From the NCBI GenBank assembly GCA_013330915.1, contig DUHK01000073.1:7098-19575 (forward strand): a DNA stretch of 12,478 nt, given 5' to 3'. How positions within the stretch are numbered: position 1 is the stretch's first letter; the number at the start of each line of letters is the position of its first letter. The position numbers and the translations under genes are program-made. Positions 12,146 to 12,478 of the stretch are shown in pieces. The stretch is from Methanosphaera sp. (GTDB lineage Archaea > Methanobacteriota > Methanobacteria > Methanobacteriales > Methanobacteriaceae). The notes beneath the pieces are model-generated. The model ran no database searches and was not told the DNA's origin. It saw only the letters and a program-made list of their open reading frames with translations.

Positions 12146-12478
12146 ATGTCAAAGTTCACAGGTTTCGCAATGAAAAAACTAAATGAAGTTGGATGGGTAG
12201 AAAAAGAAAAACCAAAATGTGGTAGACGTGATGCAATAATTAAACCGTTAGCATTATCGCCATGTACTTCTGATATACATACAGTATGGGAAGGAGCAAT
12301 AGGTGATCGAAAAGACATGATTCTTGGTCACGAAGCAGTAGGAATAGTTGAAGAAGTAGGAGAAGATGTAAAAGATTTCAAAGTGGGGGAGGAAGTAATA
12401 GTTCCGGCAATTACACCTGACTGGGAAGATGAAGCAGCACAAAGAGGATTCCCATCACAAACAACAGGTGCATTAGGT
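12146..12478 (+). CDS. Zinc-dependent NADP-type secondary alcohol dehydrogenase, N-terminal part
   Basis: The first 111 residues of a medium-chain dehydrogenase; the gene runs off the right edge. The sequence closely follows the Thermoanaerobacter brockii / Clostridium beijerinckii enzymes: GFAM...VGWVEKEKP, then PLALSPCTSDIHTVWEGAIG, then MILGHEAVGIVEEVG, DVKDFKVG and VPAITPDW...QRG. C40 and H62 match the first two catalytic zinc ligands; the third (an Asp near residue 150 in this subfamily) lies outside. These tetrameric cytosolic enzymes interconvert secondary alcohols and ketones, and some primary alcohols and aldehydes, with NADP(H). The start is set by AGGTGA (12135-12140) just upstream. 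In a methanogen it could supply electrons from alcohols; archaeal enzymes of this type may use F420 or NADP, and the cofactor cannot be judged without the Rossmann domain. Confidence 0.93.
   Translation, partial: MSKFTGFAMKKLNEVGWVEKEKPKCGRRDAIIKPLALSPCTSDIHTVWEGAIGDRKDMILGHEAVGIVEEVGEDVKDFKVGEEVIVPAITPDWEDEAAQRGFPSQTTGALG

Noticed and set aside
12097..12442. Minus-strand frames over the alcohol dehydrogenase
   Set aside because: They are antisense to a strongly recognisable dehydrogenase N-terminus.

Overview
The window looks like part of the chromosome of a host-associated methanogen of the Methanobacteriales, most likely Methanosphaera or a close relative. The DNA is very AT-rich and intergenic regions are T- and A-run laden. 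There is an archaeal group II chaperonin (thermosome), an archaeal non-discriminating-type aspartyl-tRNA synthetase and a DUF5654 membrane protein. A broken methylcobamide:CoM methyltransferase remnant and a Thermoanaerobacter brockii-type alcohol dehydrogenase fit a gut methanogen living on methanol or alcohols. Genus assignment is inference from these genes.

Layout. Positions 1-3364 are a conserved housekeeping block, all on +: the 3' end of a thermosome gene, hisD and aspS, each apparently its own transcription unit. Positions 3423-4556 hold unrecognised small genes: a two-gene minus-strand operon of tandem paralogues (4089-3766, then 3755-3423) and a divergent 101-residue protein. Positions 4598-5938 encode a DEDDh 3'-5' exonuclease fused to a C-terminal BRCT domain. 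Then come a DUF5654 protein (6147-6395, +) and a CoxE-like vWA protein (6474-7595, -).

Positions 7685-11534 are a genetic scrapyard. In order there is a frameshifted C-terminal fragment of an MtaA/MtbA-type methyltransferase, a chloramphenicol-acetyltransferase-family gene lacking a key active-site Asp, and a MATE-transporter pseudogene with two stops and a frameshift. The MATE remnant ends where an AAA-type archaeal ATPase gene (9386-10558, -) begins. That ATPase has two 34-bp repeats with a palindromic core just upstream of its promoter, and behind it lies about 850 bp of very AT-rich, essentially gene-free DNA. This reads as an insertion and decay hot spot.

The right end (11535-12478) carries an unrecognised 151-residue protein with unusual G/T-ending codons and a His/Cys-rich tail, then the 5' part of a zinc-dependent secondary alcohol dehydrogenase running off the window.

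Many starts share one geometry, GGTGAW followed by three or four bases and the start codon. I used this to choose starts for the vWA and ATPase genes. No tRNA, rRNA or CRISPR array is visible. The items most worth following are the ATPase with its twin palindromic repeats inside the MATE remnant, the tandem paralogue operon and the exonuclease-BRCT fusion.
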